Assembly: GCA_030608825.1 (NCBI GenBank)
Contig: JAUWDL010000088.1
Span: 1 to 6,325, forward strand
Reading direction: 5' to 3'
DNA: 6,325 nt
Source: Gemmatimonadales bacterium
GTDB taxonomy: Bacteria > Gemmatimonadota > Gemmatimonadetes > Palauibacterales > Palauibacteraceae
The notes below the pieces were generated by a model that worked only from the letters and a program-made list of their open reading frames with translations, had not been told where the DNA came from and searched no databases. The position numbers were made by a program, and so were the translations under genes. Below are positions 5,885 through 6,325 of this stretch, in pieces. Position 1 is the stretch's first letter. The number at the start of each line of letters is the position of its first letter.

Positions 5885-6325
5885 TCCATCTTGCGCTTCA
5901 GCTTCTCCAGCAGCTCGTCGCCCTCGAACTCGTAGTGACGAGTGCCGAGATCGTCGAACGCCGCCTCGAGCTCCGGGTCATCCCCTCCGAGGTGGCGCTC
6001 CACCTCGTCGCGCGCCGCCGCCATATCCTCATCGCGCGTCAGGCTCTCTTCCACGCGGTCGAAGGCGCCCGCGGCGCCTCCCGAGGCTTCGTTCAGCCGC
6101 CGGCTCGTCTTCGCCCGCCGCTCACGCATCAGGAGCGCGTCCTTCTGCGAGCGGGCACTCTTGAGCTGCCGGGTCATCTCCTTGATCTCGACCCGCTTGA
6201 GCTGTAGCTCGGCCTCGGCCGCCTCCCGCTTCTGCAGGAGCATCTCGGCCCGGGACTTGTGCTGCTCCGCGAACCGGACCGCGACCTCGACCGTCTCCAC
6301 GTCGCCGATCGTGCTAGCCTGCTCG
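5869..6325 (-). CDS. pspA: PspA/IM30-family membrane-stress protein, C-terminal part (cut by window edge)
   Basis: PspA/IM30 proteins are cytoplasmic, ESCRT-III-like coiled-coil proteins that assemble on damaged inner membrane. The 151 visible residues are almost entirely charged helix. VRFAEQHKSRAEMLLQKREA corresponds to the family's A-x-x-x-G/H-x-x-x-A-x-x-x-L-x-x-K region. A long heptad-like coil continues to about 75. RRLNEASGGAAGAFDRVEES (76-95) is the conserved loop and following helix. The end is acidic and closes with DELLEKLKRKMEDDRG, resembling the typical C-terminal LxxLK. Typical length is 220-230 residues, so roughly the first 75, including the membrane-binding helix, lie beyond the right edge. 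The frame is open to the edge, so an in-frame GTG at 6300 is unlikely to be the start. The gene converges on the symporter with a single base between stop codons. The family rests on the coil pattern and the RLNEA region; another coiled-coil protein is a lesser possibility. Confidence 0.83.
   Translation of the reverse strand, partial: EQASTIGDVETVEVAVRFAEQHKSRAEMLLQKREAAEAELQLKRVEIKEMTRQLKSARSQKDALLMRERRAKTSRRLNEASGGAAGAFDRVEESLTRDEDMAAARDEVERHLGGDDPELEAAFDDLGTRHYEFEGDELLEKLKRKMEDDRG

Noticed and set aside
1..6325. tRNA, rRNA, CRISPR array, insertion sequence or phage features
   Set aside because: I saw no regularly spaced repeats, no transposase or integrase motifs, no terminal inverted repeats and no tRNA-like cloverleaf with a TTC-arm on either strand.

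Overview
The window comes from a high-GC bacterium. It holds seven protein genes packed tightly on both strands, with strong G/C bias at third codon positions, GGAGG-type ribosome binding sites and some GTG starts. Envelope genes (a peptidoglycan glycosyltransferase and a PspA-type membrane-stress protein) sit beside Na+- and K+-transport genes. The gene set does not fix the phylum. A free-living, probably Gram-negative environmental lineage is plausible (Gemmatimonadota, Acidobacteriota or Myxococcota-like), but that is inference. I saw no tRNA, rRNA, CRISPR array, insertion sequence or phage gene, and no gene-free stretch longer than about 180 bases.

Layout. (1) 1-362, minus: the N-terminal third of an AGCS-family sodium:alanine/glycine symporter, cut by the left edge. 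(2) 363-543: a divergent regulatory region with two palindromes. (3) 544-2067, plus: a DeaD/DbpA-like protein that keeps the DEAD-box helicase architecture and an intact DbpA RNA-binding domain but has lost nearly every catalytic motif. This apparent pseudo-helicase is the most interesting item. (4) 2064-2345, minus: an HU-family nucleoid protein, tail-to-tail with the pseudo-helicase and sharing a CTAG double stop. (5) 2346-2491: a divergent region with a plausible sigma70-type promoter for HU. (6) 2492-3514, plus: a two-TM potassium channel fused to a TrkA-N/TrkA-C (RCK) module, with an altered selectivity filter. (7) 3594-4253, plus: a monofunctional peptidoglycan glycosyltransferase (mtgA). 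(8) 4332-5867, plus: a sodium:solute symporter (SSS family) with a clear SD and an array of GTGAA half-sites upstream. (9) 5869-6325, minus: the C-terminal two-thirds of a PspA/IM30 protein, convergent with the symporter one base away and cut by the right edge.

How the genes may fit together. The channel, mtgA and the symporter run in one direction with gaps of about 80 bases and could be one transcript. With PspA and the AGCS carrier they form a neighbourhood concerned with the membrane, cell wall and ion gradients. The pseudo-helicase and HU form a convergent nucleic-acid-binding pair. These functional links are inferred from position only.
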